Part shown: positions 18,430 to 26,035 of the stretch, piece by piece
Position numbering within the stretch: position 1 is the stretch's first letter
Layout of the letters: the number at the start of each line of letters is the position of its first letter
NCBI GenBank assembly: GCA_041859045.1
Contig: JBHELB010000007.1
Coordinates: 20,014-84,013, forward strand
DNA from: JBHELB01 sp041859045
GTDB taxonomy: Bacteria; Hydrogenedentota; Hydrogenedentia; Hydrogenedentales; SLHB01
Length of the DNA: 64,000 bases
Direction of reading: 5' to 3'
Notes under the pieces: model-generated
What the model was told of the DNA's origin: nothing
The model's database searches: none
What the model saw: the letters and a program-made list of their open reading frames with translations, nothing else
Program-made: the position numbers and the translations under genes

Positions 18430-19422
18430 TTACGGGGTCCTGGGCCCCGCAACGGCCATATCGAGCGTGTATGCGGCGTGCAGGGTGGTGATGAATAGTT
18501 TTTTTCTGTCCGCGCCGCAGAAGGTCAGGTTCGTCACGAATTCCGGGAAGCGGATGGTTTCCAACAGCTTCCCTTGCGTATCGTAGACGCGCACACTGCT
18601 TTCTCCCGTGAGATAGAGACGTCCATCGGCGTCGAGCGCCATGCCGTCCGAGCCGTCTTTTACAAACGTTCGTCGGTTCTTGAGGGTGCCGTCGTTGTCG
18701 ATATCGAACGCCTCGATGCTGCGGGCGGAATCTCTCTCAAGCACTTTCCCCGTCGCGACATACAACGTCTTTGCGTCCGGTGTGCCGATGATTCCATTGG
18801 GCTGGGCGAGGTTCTCGGCCACTCGGATGATTTCCTTGTGTCCCGGTTTGATGTAGAAAACGTTCTCGCCGTCCATCTCAACGGGAGAAACTGGAATACA
18901 AAGGGGATCCGTAAAGTAGACGCCGCCCTTGGCATCCACCCAGAGGTCGTTTGGGGTGTTGAATCGCTTTCCTTCCCATTTGTCCACGATCACGTTCATG
19001 TCGCCATTTAGCGCATACCGGGCGATGCGGCGATTCTTGAACTCGCAGGAATACAGAAAGCCGTCGCGTCCAAATCGCATGCCTGCGCTGCCGCCTGTTT
19101 TTTCTTTGAACGTGGTGATTTTCCCATCGCTCCATCTTAGAATGCGCGACGCAAGGCAATCGGTAAAATACACGTCACCCGCGCTATCCGCTGCGGGGCC
19201 CTCGGCGATTTGGTAACCAGTTCCCACTTGCTGGGGTGTCGCGCCGTCGGCGACCACACTTGCCTGAGCGCTCGCGGACAGTCCCAGAAACACGCACAGT
19301 GCGGCGCGAACAAGAAAAAAGGTTAACGGAAATCGCGACATCCATTGGGGAAATAGTCGTCCTGGCGTGAGCGTGAGGGGGCAGTGACTCGAAAACACCT
19401 CCGCAAGTTGACGGGGTTTCAT
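18430..19422 (-). CDS. Exported SMP-30/gluconolactonase-family beta-propeller
   Basis: A 330-residue secreted or periplasmic protein with a six-bladed propeller of the SMP-30/gluconolactonase/LRE type. The metal-site residues typical of the family can be placed in IAEGPAADSAGDVYF (Glu), FNTPNDLWVDAKGGVYFTDP (Asn) and SDGMALDADGRLYLT (Asp). A hydrophobic signal segment lies at about 31-52 and ends in SASAQA, preceded by an unusually long n-region of about 27 residues. The ATG at 19422 is kept because AAGGAG sits 8 bases upstream; an internal ATG at 19341 would give a shorter signal peptide but has no ribosome binding site. It may hydrolyse a sugar lactone; the substrate is unknown. Confidence 0.85.
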   Translation of the reverse strand: MKPRQLAEVFSSHCPLTLTPGRLFPQWMSRFPLTFFLVRAALCVFLGLSASAQASVVADGATPQQVGTGYQIAEGPAADSAGDVYFTDCLASRILRWSDGKITTFKEKTGGSAGMRFGRDGFLYSCEFKNRRIARYALNGDMNVIVDKWEGKRFNTPNDLWVDAKGGVYFTDPLCIPVSPVEMDGENVFYIKPGHKEIIRVAENLAQPNGIIGTPDAKTLYVATGKVLERDSARSIEAFDIDNDGTLKNRRTFVKDGSDGMALDADGRLYLTGESSVRVYDTQGKLLETIRFPEFVTNLTFCGADRKKLFITTLHAAYTLDMAVAGPRTP

Positions 19423-19604
19423 CTCTCTCTCCTTGTGCGCTCAGGAACACCGCACGGCATTTCGCTCGGCCGTGCATCTATATGACGTTGCAGCGTGGGA
19501 TTTGTACAAGCCTGGCATAGAGGGCGTGTAGAGGGACGGCGTGATGGCGCTAGAGGGGGCAGACACGACGTCCATTAAAGAGGAAAGGACAGGTGCTCGG
19601 TGCG

Positions 19605-19646
19605 AAAAAAAGCGGGGGAACTTTTCTCGCGATTCATTCCCCCGCT
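19605..19646 (-). terminator. Rho-independent terminator after the rubrerythrin-DUF2231 transcript
   Basis: On the minus strand a 10-base stem (AGCGGGGGAA with TTCCCCCGCT) with a 16-base loop is followed directly by six or more T. It starts 5 bases past the DUF2231 stop codon. Confidence 0.9.
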
Positions 19647-19650
19647 TCCG

Positions 19651-20214
19651 CTATTTCGTTTCGGTTGGCGGCGCTGTTTCGGCTGGCGGCGCGGACTCGG
19701 CTTGGGTCGGTGCGCTGGGAGCGGGGCCTATCATTGCGCGAATACCGTATTGATGCACGAGGCGTCCGCCCAGATGGCCCGTATTCACCAGCAACAAAAC
19801 CCCAACTAGGCTGAGCGCCAGCACCGCAGCGTGCAGCGCGATGCCCACGCCGCGCTTGGCCAGCGGACGCACCGCGCTGACGACTCCCAGCAGGACGCCA
19901 TAGACCAACGTCAGCGCAACGAAGTACGTGCGCGTCCACTCCGCCAAATCTTCGTGTTCCTCAAGCACCGGCGCGGTTATGTCGGTGCGGTCGGCGTACT
20001 CGATTGCCGCCTCGCCCGATGCCACGGCGACTATCGCGCCTGCGCTGCCCAACGCCATGAGCAGCAACGCCGCCGCCGCGAAACACTTCCATCGCGGAAA
20101 CGTGAATGCGGCAATCGCCAGGAAAACAGGCACGACGGTCAACACTCCCAAGGGCAAATGTACGAGTACCGGGTGCATTGCATCCCACTCGGGCAGAGGC
20201 GGCAACCATTCCAT
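19651..20214 (-). CDS. DUF2231 membrane protein
   Basis: A 187-residue protein with four predicted transmembrane helices. Family motifs: DAMHPVLVHLPLG near the N-terminus (conserved His residues that could bind a haem or metal), ASGEAA in the second helix region, EEHEDLAEW, and NTGHLGGRLVHQYG in the last third. DUF2231 proteins resemble small haem-binding or electron-transfer membrane proteins, but the function is not proven. The Pro/Ala/Glu tail is disordered. It is 27 bases downstream of the exported rubrerythrin gene and followed by a strong terminator, so the two form a bicistronic unit, which suggests a role in oxidative or redox stress. Confidence 0.85.
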   Translation of the reverse strand: MEWLPPLPEWDAMHPVLVHLPLGVLTVVPVFLAIAAFTFPRWKCFAAAALLLMALGSAGAIVAVASGEAAIEYADRTDITAPVLEEHEDLAEWTRTYFVALTLVYGVLLGVVSAVRPLAKRGVGIALHAAVLALSLVGVLLLVNTGHLGGRLVHQYGIRAMIGPAPSAPTQAESAPPAETAPPTETK

Positions 20215-20241
20215 CGGTTCGTGCTCCTACGGTGTGGCGGG

Positions 20242-20871
20242 TTACTGAACCGCCGTGAATTTGTCCTTGGGATTCGAGCAGACCGGGCACTTGTCTGCAG
20301 GCAGCATCTTCGCCGTGAATCCGCAGACCTGACACACGTAGAACGTTTCCGCGCCGCCTTTCATTGCATCGAGGTTCTGCAACGCCTCCGCGTAGAATTT
20401 CGCGTGCTCCGCTTCCGCCGATTTCGCGCCGTTGAAGGTCTTTACCGCCTCTTTCACGCCTTCGGTCTTCGCCGCTTCGATAAATTTCGGATACATCTCA
20501 TCGCGCTCGTACGATTCGCCCGTCAACGCCGCTTCGAGATTTTCCTTCGTCGATTTCACCTCGGGCGTTTTGACGTCGGCCGTGGGTTTGCCGCCGAGTT
20601 TCTGGATCACCTCGGCATGTCGCTTCGCATGGATATCCTCGGACAAGGCCGCCGCGCGGAAGAGGCTCGCGACTTTGGTATATCCCTCTTCATCCGCCTT
20701 CTTTGCGAACGCTTCGTACTTTGCTTTTGCGTTCGACTCGCCGTTGTACGCCGCGTTGAGGTTCTCCAGGGTCGTTCCCACCTTTAACCCCTCCGCCGCG
20801 AAGGCCATACCTGCTACCGCAAGCACAGCGAACGCCACCACGGCACCGGAGAAAGCATGGAATTTACGCAT
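20242..20871 (-). CDS. Exported rubrerythrin-like di-iron protein with C-terminal rubredoxin domain
   Basis: A 209-residue protein. A signal peptide (about 1-27, ending AGMAFA) is followed by a four-helix ferritin-like domain with ExxH-type ligands (NGESNAKAKYEAFAKKADEEG, SEDIHAKRHAEV, TGESYERDEMY, SAEAEHAKFY). A rubredoxin-like zinc-ribbon follows, with CQVCGF and CPVCSNPKDKF. Rubrerythrins reduce hydrogen peroxide and are usually cytoplasmic; the signal peptide puts this one in the periplasm. The ATG at 20871 is preferred over the GTG at 20889 because AAGGAG lies 7 bases upstream of it. Co-transcribed with DUF2231; the promoter is at 20934-20962. Confidence 0.92.
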   Translation of the reverse strand: MRKFHAFSGAVVAFAVLAVAGMAFAAEGLKVGTTLENLNAAYNGESNAKAKYEAFAKKADEEGYTKVASLFRAAALSEDIHAKRHAEVIQKLGGKPTADVKTPEVKSTKENLEAALTGESYERDEMYPKFIEAAKTEGVKEAVKTFNGAKSAEAEHAKFYAEALQNLDAMKGGAETFYVCQVCGFTAKMLPADKCPVCSNPKDKFTAVQ

Positions 20872-20933
20872 GGTACTGCTCCTTTTCACGGGTGGTTTAC
20901 AGGAAGACCCCTGCGTCTTCTCTGTTCTATCGT

Positions 20934-20962
20934 ATTATAGGACGCTGGCGTCTTCTCGGCAA
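20934..20962 (-). promoter_or_regulatory. Sigma-70 promoter of the rubrerythrin-DUF2231 unit
   Basis: On the minus strand TTGCCG, a 17-base spacer and a perfect TATAAT. Predicted start about 20927. The leader contains a hairpin, GAAGAC/GTCTTC with a 6-base loop (20903-20920), and the spacer holds a short palindrome at 20941-20952. Confidence 0.7.
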
Positions 20963-21014
20963 GGGATTTCCTCGCGCGAGGCCCTGTGCTACGCTGGCCG
21001 GGGAGGACGAATAA

Positions 21015-21668
21015 ATGGATACGCTTCGCCTGACCGCCGCGCAGATGCGCGAGGCCGACCGCCGGTGCATCGAGGAGATCGGGATCCCCGGCGCGGTATT
21101 GATGAACAACGCGGGAACGGCAGTCTTCCGTGAAGTCTGCGGCGGGCCTGTCGGTATCGTTTGCGGCAAGGGCAATAACGGCGGCGATGGTTACGTGGTG
21201 GCGCGTTTGGCGTTGCTCGCAGGACTTGAGCCGCGCGTCGTATTGGTGGGCGACCGGGCGGCGGTACGTGGTGACGCCGCCATTTTTCTGCGGGCCTATG
21301 AACGTCTCGAGGGGCCGGTCGTCTGTGCCGAAACAGACGCCGCGGCCGCAACCGCCGTCGCAGCTCTGGGCGACTGCGCGTGCGTCGTGGATGCTTTGCT
21401 CGGCACCGGCGCTACGGGCGAGATTCGCGGGCCCGCGAGGACGGCAATTGAGGCCTGGCCGAGAGTGTATACGATTGCGGTGGACCTTCCTTCCGGGCTC
21501 GATGCCGATACGGGCGAGCCGTGTGGCGTCTGCGTCCGTGCGGATGTCACCGTCACATTCCAGTTCGCCAAAACCGGATTCAGCAACCCCGCCGCCGCGC
21601 CTTACCTCGGCCGGCTTGTCGTTGCGGACATCGGCATTCCCGCGATCTGCGCCGCGATAAAGTGGTAG
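21015..21668 (+). CDS. nnrE: NAD(P)H-hydrate epimerase
   Basis: A 217-residue YjeF N-terminal-type protein that interconverts the R and S forms of damaged NAD(P)H hydrate so the dehydratase can repair it. Motifs: LTAAQMREADRRCIEEIGIP at the N-terminus, MNNAG, VCGKGNNGGDGYVVARL (nucleotide site), DALLGTGATGEIRGP and VDLPSGLDADTG with the conserved Asp, then VTFQFAKTGF. The C-terminal dehydratase domain (NnrD) found fused in many bacteria is absent, so it must be encoded elsewhere. GGGGAGG lies 8 bases upstream of the ATG. It is the first gene of a tightly packed run with thpR, yggT and pcm. Confidence 0.92.
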   Translation: MDTLRLTAAQMREADRRCIEEIGIPGAVLMNNAGTAVFREVCGGPVGIVCGKGNNGGDGYVVARLALLAGLEPRVVLVGDRAAVRGDAAIFLRAYERLEGPVVCAETDAAAATAVAALGDCACVVDALLGTGATGEIRGPARTAIEAWPRVYTIAVDLPSGLDADTGEPCGVCVRADVTVTFQFAKTGFSNPAAAPYLGRLVVADIGIPAICAAIKW

Positions 21669-21677
21669 GAGCTTTCT

Positions 21678-22235
21678 ATGCGAGCTTTTGTGGCGATTGA
21701 AGTGCCTGAAGAGGCGCGCGCGACGGTGGAGGCGTTGATCGAGCGTTTGCGCGTTGTTGGGCGTGGCGTCACGTGGGTGCGCATGGATCACATGCACTTG
21801 ACCTTGCGGTTTCTGGGAGAGATCGACCATGCGGCATGTGCGCAGTTTGCGGCGGATCTCGCGGCGCGGTTGCAGGGGCGCGGTGCGATTGAATTGCGCG
21901 TGACGGGCGTGGGGGCATTTCCAAGTCTGCGGCGTCCGTCGGTGCTGTGGGTGGGCGCGAAAGAGGAAACAGGATTGCTGGACGTGATACAACGGGAGGC
22001 GGAACTGGCCGCGCAAGCGGCGGGGATCGCGCCGGAGAGCAAGCGATTTCATCCGCACCTGACTCTAGGGCGTGTGAAGGATCCCGAGGCGGGTCGCCGC
22101 GCGGGTGCGCTACTCGAAGCGGAGCCGCCGTTCGATGCGGGAGCTTTTTGCGTGGAGCAAGTAGTGTTGTTTGAGAGTACGTTGACGCCGCGCGGGCCGA
22201 TCTACCGCCGCGTGCAGGAGTTTAGCTTGATATGA
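21678..22235 (+). CDS. thpR: RNA 2',3'-cyclic phosphodiesterase
   Basis: A 185-residue member of the 2H phosphoesterase family (LigT/ThpR). Both HxT catalytic motifs are present: H40 in MHLTLRFLGE and a second in FHPHLTLGRVKD at about residue 118. Such enzymes open 2',3'-cyclic phosphate ends of RNA. The gene starts 9 bases after nnrE with AGGAG upstream, and its stop overlaps the yggT start (ATGA). Confidence 0.93.
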   Translation: MRAFVAIEVPEEARATVEALIERLRVVGRGVTWVRMDHMHLTLRFLGEIDHAACAQFAADLAARLQGRGAIELRVTGVGAFPSLRRPSVLWVGAKEETGLLDVIQREAELAAQAAGIAPESKRFHPHLTLGRVKDPEAGRRAGALLEAEPPFDAGAFCVEQVVLFESTLTPRGPIYRRVQEFSLI

Positions 22236-22483
22236 ACGCCGACATCGCTGCGCGGGCCGTTTACAGCATCATCACGCTCTACATGATGCTCGTGCTCGTG
22301 CGCTGGCTGGGGGGCTATCTTGAGCTTGACCTCTACGGTCGATTGAAATGGGTGCGCCAGATCACCGATCCCCTCTTGGGATTGCTGCGCCGCGTACTGC
22401 CGCCGATGGGTCCCGTCGATCTCTCGCCCTTGGCGGCCTTGATGCTTCTGTGGTTGTTGCGCGTCGTGATCGTGCGCGCGTGA
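22232..22483 (+). CDS. YggT-family membrane protein
   Basis: An 83-residue integral membrane protein with two hydrophobic segments (about 5-27 and 58-80). Between them lies the family hairpin WVRQITDPLLGLLRRVLPPMGPVDLSPL, which is the YggT/Ycf19 signature. Members are implicated in membrane organisation, osmotic tolerance or cell division; the role here is unknown. Both ends overlap or abut neighbours (ATGA with thpR, GTGA-type junction with pcm). Confidence 0.88.
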   Translation: MNADIAARAVYSIITLYMMLVLVRWLGGYLELDLYGRLKWVRQITDPLLGLLRRVLPPMGPVDLSPLAALMLLWLLRVVIVRA

Positions 22484-22494
22484 GACCCCACCCC

Positions 22495-23154
22495 ATGCTT
22501 CCCGGCGAAGGCGAAACGTGGGAGGGGATGGTCCAGCTCATCGAACTGCGGGGCATCCGGAATCCTCGCGTTCTCGATGCGTTTCGCATGGTGCCGCGCG
22601 AGTTTTTCGTGCCCGAACCCTTGCGCGCTCACGCCTATGAAGACCGCCCGCTCGAGATTGGCCTCGGGCAAACCATTTCGCAGCCGTATATGGTCGCTCT
22701 GATGACCGAACTGCTTGATCCCACGCAGCGCGATCGGGTTCTTGAGGTGGGAACGGGCTCCGGCTATCAAGCGGCGGTGTTGTCGTTATTGGCGAAAGAG
22801 GTTGTCACGATAGAGCGCCACGAGGCGTTGGCCGAGGCCGCGCGTGAGCGCCTCTATGAGTTCGGTTGCCGCAACGTAGAGGTGATCGTCGCGGACGGTT
22901 CTTTGGGCTACGCCGCACGCGCGCCTTACGACGGCATCGTGGTGACGGCTGCCAGCCCGCACGTTCCTGCGCCGCTGATCGCGCAACTCGCCGAAGGCGG
23001 CCGATTGGTTTGCCCCGTGGGCCCGCGTACGAACCAGGCATTGGTGTATGGCATAAAAACCGGCGGCGAATTTCACCCCGACTACGGCATTGGCTGTGTC
23101 TTTGTGCCTCTGCTGGGCGAAGCGGGTTGGCAGCCGGAACTGCCTGCTTCTTGA
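22495..23154 (+). CDS. pcm: Protein-L-isoaspartate O-methyltransferase
   Basis: A 219-residue cytosolic SAM-dependent repair enzyme for isoaspartyl residues. Motifs: RVLDAFRMVPREFFVP, LEIGLGQTISQPYMVA, and motif I VLEVGTGSGYQAAVLS for SAM binding; then VTIERHEALAE, IVVTAASPHVPAPLIAQL and GGRLVCPVG. Length and order match the family. The ATG at 22495 is used; a GTG at 22480 overlaps the yggT stop (GTGA) and would add five residues. Neither has a ribosome binding site, so translation probably depends on coupling. The stop codon lies inside a long hairpin at 23147-23184. Confidence 0.93.
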   Translation: MLPGEGETWEGMVQLIELRGIRNPRVLDAFRMVPREFFVPEPLRAHAYEDRPLEIGLGQTISQPYMVALMTELLDPTQRDRVLEVGTGSGYQAAVLSLLAKEVVTIERHEALAEAARERLYEFGCRNVEVIVADGSLGYAARAPYDGIVVTAASPHVPAPLIAQLAEGGRLVCPVGPRTNQALVYGIKTGGEFHPDYGIGCVFVPLLGEAGWQPELPAS

Positions 23155-23184
23155 ACCCTCTTCCGCGGAAGAGGATTCAAGAAG
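23147..23184. terminator. Long inverted repeat between convergent pcm and GntR genes, possible bidirectional terminator
   Basis: Left arm CTTCTTGAA plus CCTCTTCC and right arm GGAAGAGG plus TTCAAGAAG form an 18-base-pair stem with a GC centre and one c/a mismatch. The left arm covers the pcm stop. There is no clean T-run on either side, so termination on both strands is inferred from position and stem strength. Confidence 0.6.
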
Positions 23185-23192
23185 CACAAGCG

Positions 23193-23615
23193 CTATTTCT
23201 TCTTGCGTGCCGGAGCGGCCTCGGCCGATGTTCCGGTCAGAGCGGCCTTTACGGCGGCTTGGATCTCCGCGGCGGACAGCCCGCAGGCCAGGCAATCGTC
23301 TACGGCGGCGCACAGGCGTTGGCGGACCGCGCCAATGGTTCGTTCACGGCAAATCTTCGGCGCTTTCTCTGAGACCGTGACGCCGACCCCGCGGCGCGTG
23401 TCAAGCATCTGGAGCAACTCGAGATCCCGATAGGCCTTCGTGACGGTGTTCGGATTCACCTGCAACATCGACGACATTTCGCGAACCGACGGAAGCGAGT
23501 CGCCAGGCTTCAGCCGTCCAGAGGCAATACCAAACTGGATCTGGTCCTCTATCTGAACATAGACCGCGACCGGACTGTCCAGGTTTACCGCGTAGTGTCC
23601 GTCCTGCTTTGGCAT
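23193..23615 (-). CDS. YtrA-type GntR-family transcriptional regulator
   Basis: A 140-residue repressor-like protein. The winged helix-turn-helix is at about residues 15-82 (PVAVYVQIEDQIQFGIASG, then LPSVREMSSMLQVNPNTVTKAYRDLE), followed by GVGVTVSE and a short helical dimerisation tail with two Cys (about residues 108 and 115). The short C-terminus is typical of the YtrA subfamily, which normally controls neighbouring ABC transporter genes; none is adjacent here. The ATG at 23615 is chosen because AGGGGAG lies 9 bases upstream; earlier in-frame ATGs have no usable spacing. The Lys/Ala end is low complexity. Confidence 0.88.
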   Translation of the reverse strand: MPKQDGHYAVNLDSPVAVYVQIEDQIQFGIASGRLKPGDSLPSVREMSSMLQVNPNTVTKAYRDLELLQMLDTRRGVGVTVSEKAPKICRERTIGAVRQRLCAAVDDCLACGLSAAEIQAAVKAALTGTSAEAAPARKKK

Positions 23616-23698
23616 GATACTCATCTCCCCTAATTCTTTACCTCCGGGCGGCCCTGATCGCATTCTCTGCGTCTCGCCCCGGTCAAGACATGACGATA

Positions 23699-23727
23699 AT
23701 AATAGCAGAAACATAGTATAGTTTCAA
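23699..23727 (-). promoter_or_regulatory. Sigma-70 promoter of the GntR gene
   Basis: On the minus strand TTGAAA, a 17-base spacer and TATTAT. Predicted start near 23692, giving a leader of about 75 bases to the ATG at 23615. Confidence 0.6.
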
Positions 23728-23898
23728 TGCGCAATTTCAGGCATTTTTTAGAATTGTGGGATTCGTCCTGTGTATGCTTTCAGTGTATTGATAGGTCGAT
23801 AGTATTCCGCTGATGATCTTATCAGTCTTTCGGCGGCCAAAAGGGCAAGGCGAGGGGAGGCGAGCGGAAAAACTGGAAGAAAAAAGGGGAGATAAAGG

Positions 23899-23930
23899 AA
23901 AAAGCCGGGAACCCGTGCAGGATTCCCGGC
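23899..23930 (-). terminator. Rho-independent terminator of leuCD
   Basis: On the minus strand an 8-base stem GCCGGGAA/TTCCCGGC with an 11-base loop, followed by five T. It lies 16 bases past the leuD stop codon. Confidence 0.88.
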
Positions 23931-23946
23931 GTGGATGAACTGCGCG

Positions 23947-24549
23947 TTAATGTGCAGGGATACCGTGGGCGCGCTCGTAGGCGGCGATCTTGTCCTCGTG
24001 ACGCAACGTCAAGCCGATCTGATCCCACCCATTGAGCAGGCACTCTTTCTTGAAGGGATCCACGTCGAACGAAATAACTGCGCCGTTCGGACGCGTGATG
24101 GTTTGCGCGGCAAGGTCGATCACTAACTGATACCCTTCCTGCGCACGAACTTCCTTAAACAACTCCTCGATCACCGCATCGTCCAACTTGATCGGCAGCA
24201 TGCCGTTGTTGAAGCAATTGTTGTAGAAGATATCCGCGAACGACGGCGCCAGAATGCAGCGGAACCCGTAGTTGTCGAGCGCCCACGGCGCGTGCTCGCG
24301 CGACGACCCGCAGCCGAAGTTGTCCTTCGTCAACAGGACGCTCGCGCCCTGATAACGCGGCGCGTTCATCTCGAATTCCGGATTCGGCGTCTTGCCGTCG
24401 TCGAGATAACGCCAATCGAAGAACAACATCGGGCCGTAGCCCGTGCGCTCGATGCGCTTCAAAAACTGCTTCGGAATGATCTGGTCCGTGTCCACATTCA
24501 GCGCCTCCAGCGGCGCGACGATTCCGGTCAATGTCGTGAAAGGTGTCAT
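23947..24549 (-). CDS. leuD: 3-isopropylmalate dehydratase small subunit
   Basis: A 200-residue swivel-domain subunit of isopropylmalate isomerase in leucine synthesis; works with LeuC. Motifs: LNVDTDQIIPKQFLKRI near the N-terminus, LLTKDNFGCGSSREHAPWAL (the conserved aconitase-family loop) and PSFADIFYNNCFNNGMLPI. Length matches proteobacterial LeuD. It starts 52 bases after leuC and ends at a clear terminator. Confidence 0.97.
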   Translation of the reverse strand: MTPFTTLTGIVAPLEALNVDTDQIIPKQFLKRIERTGYGPMLFFDWRYLDDGKTPNPEFEMNAPRYQGASVLLTKDNFGCGSSREHAPWALDNYGFRCILAPSFADIFYNNCFNNGMLPIKLDDAVIEELFKEVRAQEGYQLVIDLAAQTITRPNGAVISFDVDPFKKECLLNGWDQIGLTLRHEDKIAAYERAHGIPAH

Positions 24550-24601
24550 TGTCTATTCTCCTCGAGGTACAGCGTCCTCGTTCCCGTCTCGCCAACAATC
24601 C

Positions 24602-26011
24602 CTACTTAAACTCCCAACTCCGCACATCGACGAAGTGGCCTTTGATCGCGGCGGCCGCGGCCATCGCGGGACTGACCAGGTGCGTGCGGCTGCCTTTGCC
24701 TTGGCGGCCTTCAAAATTGCGGTTCGAGGTCGAGGCGCAGCGGTCGCCGGGGCTCAGCACGTCCGCGTTCATTGCCAGGCACATCGAACAACCCGGCTCG
24801 CGCCATTCGAAACCGGCCTCGATGAAAATCTTGTCGAGCCCTTCGGCTTCCGCCTGTTTCTTCACCGCGTACGACCCGGGAACGACCAGCGCCTGGTCCA
24901 TCGTCGACGCGATCTTGTATCCCTTGGCGACCTTCGCCGCCTCGCGCAAGTCTTCGATGCGGCCGTTCGTGCAAGATCCGATGAACATCTTATTCGGCTT
25001 AACCGACGTCATCGGCGCGCCCTCGGCCAAGTCCATGTACTTCAACGCCTGCTCGGCGGCCAGGCGCGTGTTCGGGTCTTTCAACTCCGCCAACACCGGC
25101 GTCGTGCTGCTGATGCTCGTCACCATGCCCGGCGACGTGCCCCAGGTCACCTGCGGCTCGATGTCCTCGGCGCGCAGTTCGACCAGCGTGTCGTACGTGC
25201 AGCCGGGGTCCGAGGCCCACTGTTTCCAGCCCGCGACAACCTCGTCCCACGGCTTGTCCTGCGCCACATACGGACGGCCCTTCAGGTACTCGAAGGTCTT
25301 CTCATCCGGCGAGAACAGGCCCGCGCGCGCGCCCGCCTCGATGGTCATGTTGCACACGGTCATGCGGCCCTCGACACTCAACGCGCGGATTGCGTCGCCC
25401 GTGTACTCGACGACGTAGCCCGTGCCGCCCGCCGTGCCGATCTTGCCGATGAACGCCAAGACGATGTCCTTCGCCGTCACGCCCACGCCCAATTTGCCCG
25501 TGACGCGCACTTCCATCGTCTTCGATTTCTTCTGAAGCAGCGTTTGCGTCGCCAGCACATGCTCAACTTCGCTCGTGCCGATGCCGTGCGCCAGCGCGCC
25601 GAAGGCCCCGTGCGTCGAGGTGTGCGAATCGCCGCAGACGATCGTGAAGCCCGGCTGCGTCAGGCCCAGTTCCGGGCCGATGATGTGGACCACGCCGTTG
25701 CGCGGGTCGGCCATGTCGAAACACGTCACGCCGAACTCGTCGCAGTTGGCCTTGAGCGTCTCGACCTGCTGCTTCGACAATGGATCTTCGATTGGCTTCG
25801 ACCGATCCGTCGTCGGGATGTTATGGTCCATCGTGGCGAAGGTCATTTCCGGATGCCGCACGCGCCGTCCCGCCAGCCGCAGCCCTTCGAAGGCCTGCGC
25901 CGAGGTCACCTCGTGCACAAAGTGACGATCGATGTACAAGATCGCCGCCTGGCCCGGTTCCTGATGCACCACGTGCGCATCCCAAATCTTCTCGTAAATG
26001 TTTTTCGCCAT
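24602..26011 (-). CDS. leuC: 3-isopropylmalate dehydratase large subunit
   Basis: A 469-residue aconitase-family subunit carrying the 4Fe-4S cluster. Motifs: KIWDAHVVHQEPGQAAILYID at the N-terminus, VCGDSHTSTHGAFGALAHGIG, and cluster ligands in MFIGSCTNGRIEDL and EPGCSMCLAMN (CxxC), followed by STSNRNFEGRQGKGSRTHL. This is the classical bacterial LeuC length. AAGGAG lies 8 bases upstream of the ATG. It sits 24 bases downstream of the GGDEF-RHH gene on the same strand and shares its promoter at 26698-26727, so that gene may regulate leucine synthesis. No leuA or leuB and no leader peptide are visible nearby. Confidence 0.97.
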   Translation of the reverse strand: MAKNIYEKIWDAHVVHQEPGQAAILYIDRHFVHEVTSAQAFEGLRLAGRRVRHPEMTFATMDHNIPTTDRSKPIEDPLSKQQVETLKANCDEFGVTCFDMADPRNGVVHIIGPELGLTQPGFTIVCGDSHTSTHGAFGALAHGIGTSEVEHVLATQTLLQKKSKTMEVRVTGKLGVGVTAKDIVLAFIGKIGTAGGTGYVVEYTGDAIRALSVEGRMTVCNMTIEAGARAGLFSPDEKTFEYLKGRPYVAQDKPWDEVVAGWKQWASDPGCTYDTLVELRAEDIEPQVTWGTSPGMVTSISSTTPVLAELKDPNTRLAAEQALKYMDLAEGAPMTSVKPNKMFIGSCTNGRIEDLREAAKVAKGYKIASTMDQALVVPGSYAVKKQAEAEGLDKIFIEAGFEWREPGCSMCLAMNADVLSPGDRCASTSNRNFEGRQGKGSRTHLVSPAMAAAAAIKGHFVDVRSWEFK

Positions 26012-26035
26012 TGTCTCGCTCCTTAGTACGCCCGC

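Larger units (their letters stand above)
23616..23946. other. Intergenic region between the GntR gene and leuD
   Basis: About 330 bases with no convincing open frame. It holds the GntR promoter (23699-23727) and the leuD terminator (23899-23930). The middle part is AT-rich (23730-23830) with no recognisable RNA structure. Confidence 0.7.

Noticed and set aside
20886..22058. 390-codon minus-strand frame opposite nnrE and thpR
   Set aside because: It would cover the rubrerythrin promoter and two catalytic genes; low-complexity Arg/His composition.
22348..22494. Extended N-terminus of pcm overlapping yggT
   Set aside because: The 49 extra residues read out of frame through yggT and are not found in this enzyme family.
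24443..26026. 527-codon plus-strand frame opposite leuC and leuD
   Set aside because: It is fully antisense to two well-supported enzymes and its product is Arg/His/Ala-rich without any domain pattern; long antisense frames are expected at this GC content.
26012..26035. Leucine leader peptide or T-box ahead of leuC
   Set aside because: The gap is 24 bases, with no run of Leu codons and no T-box motif.
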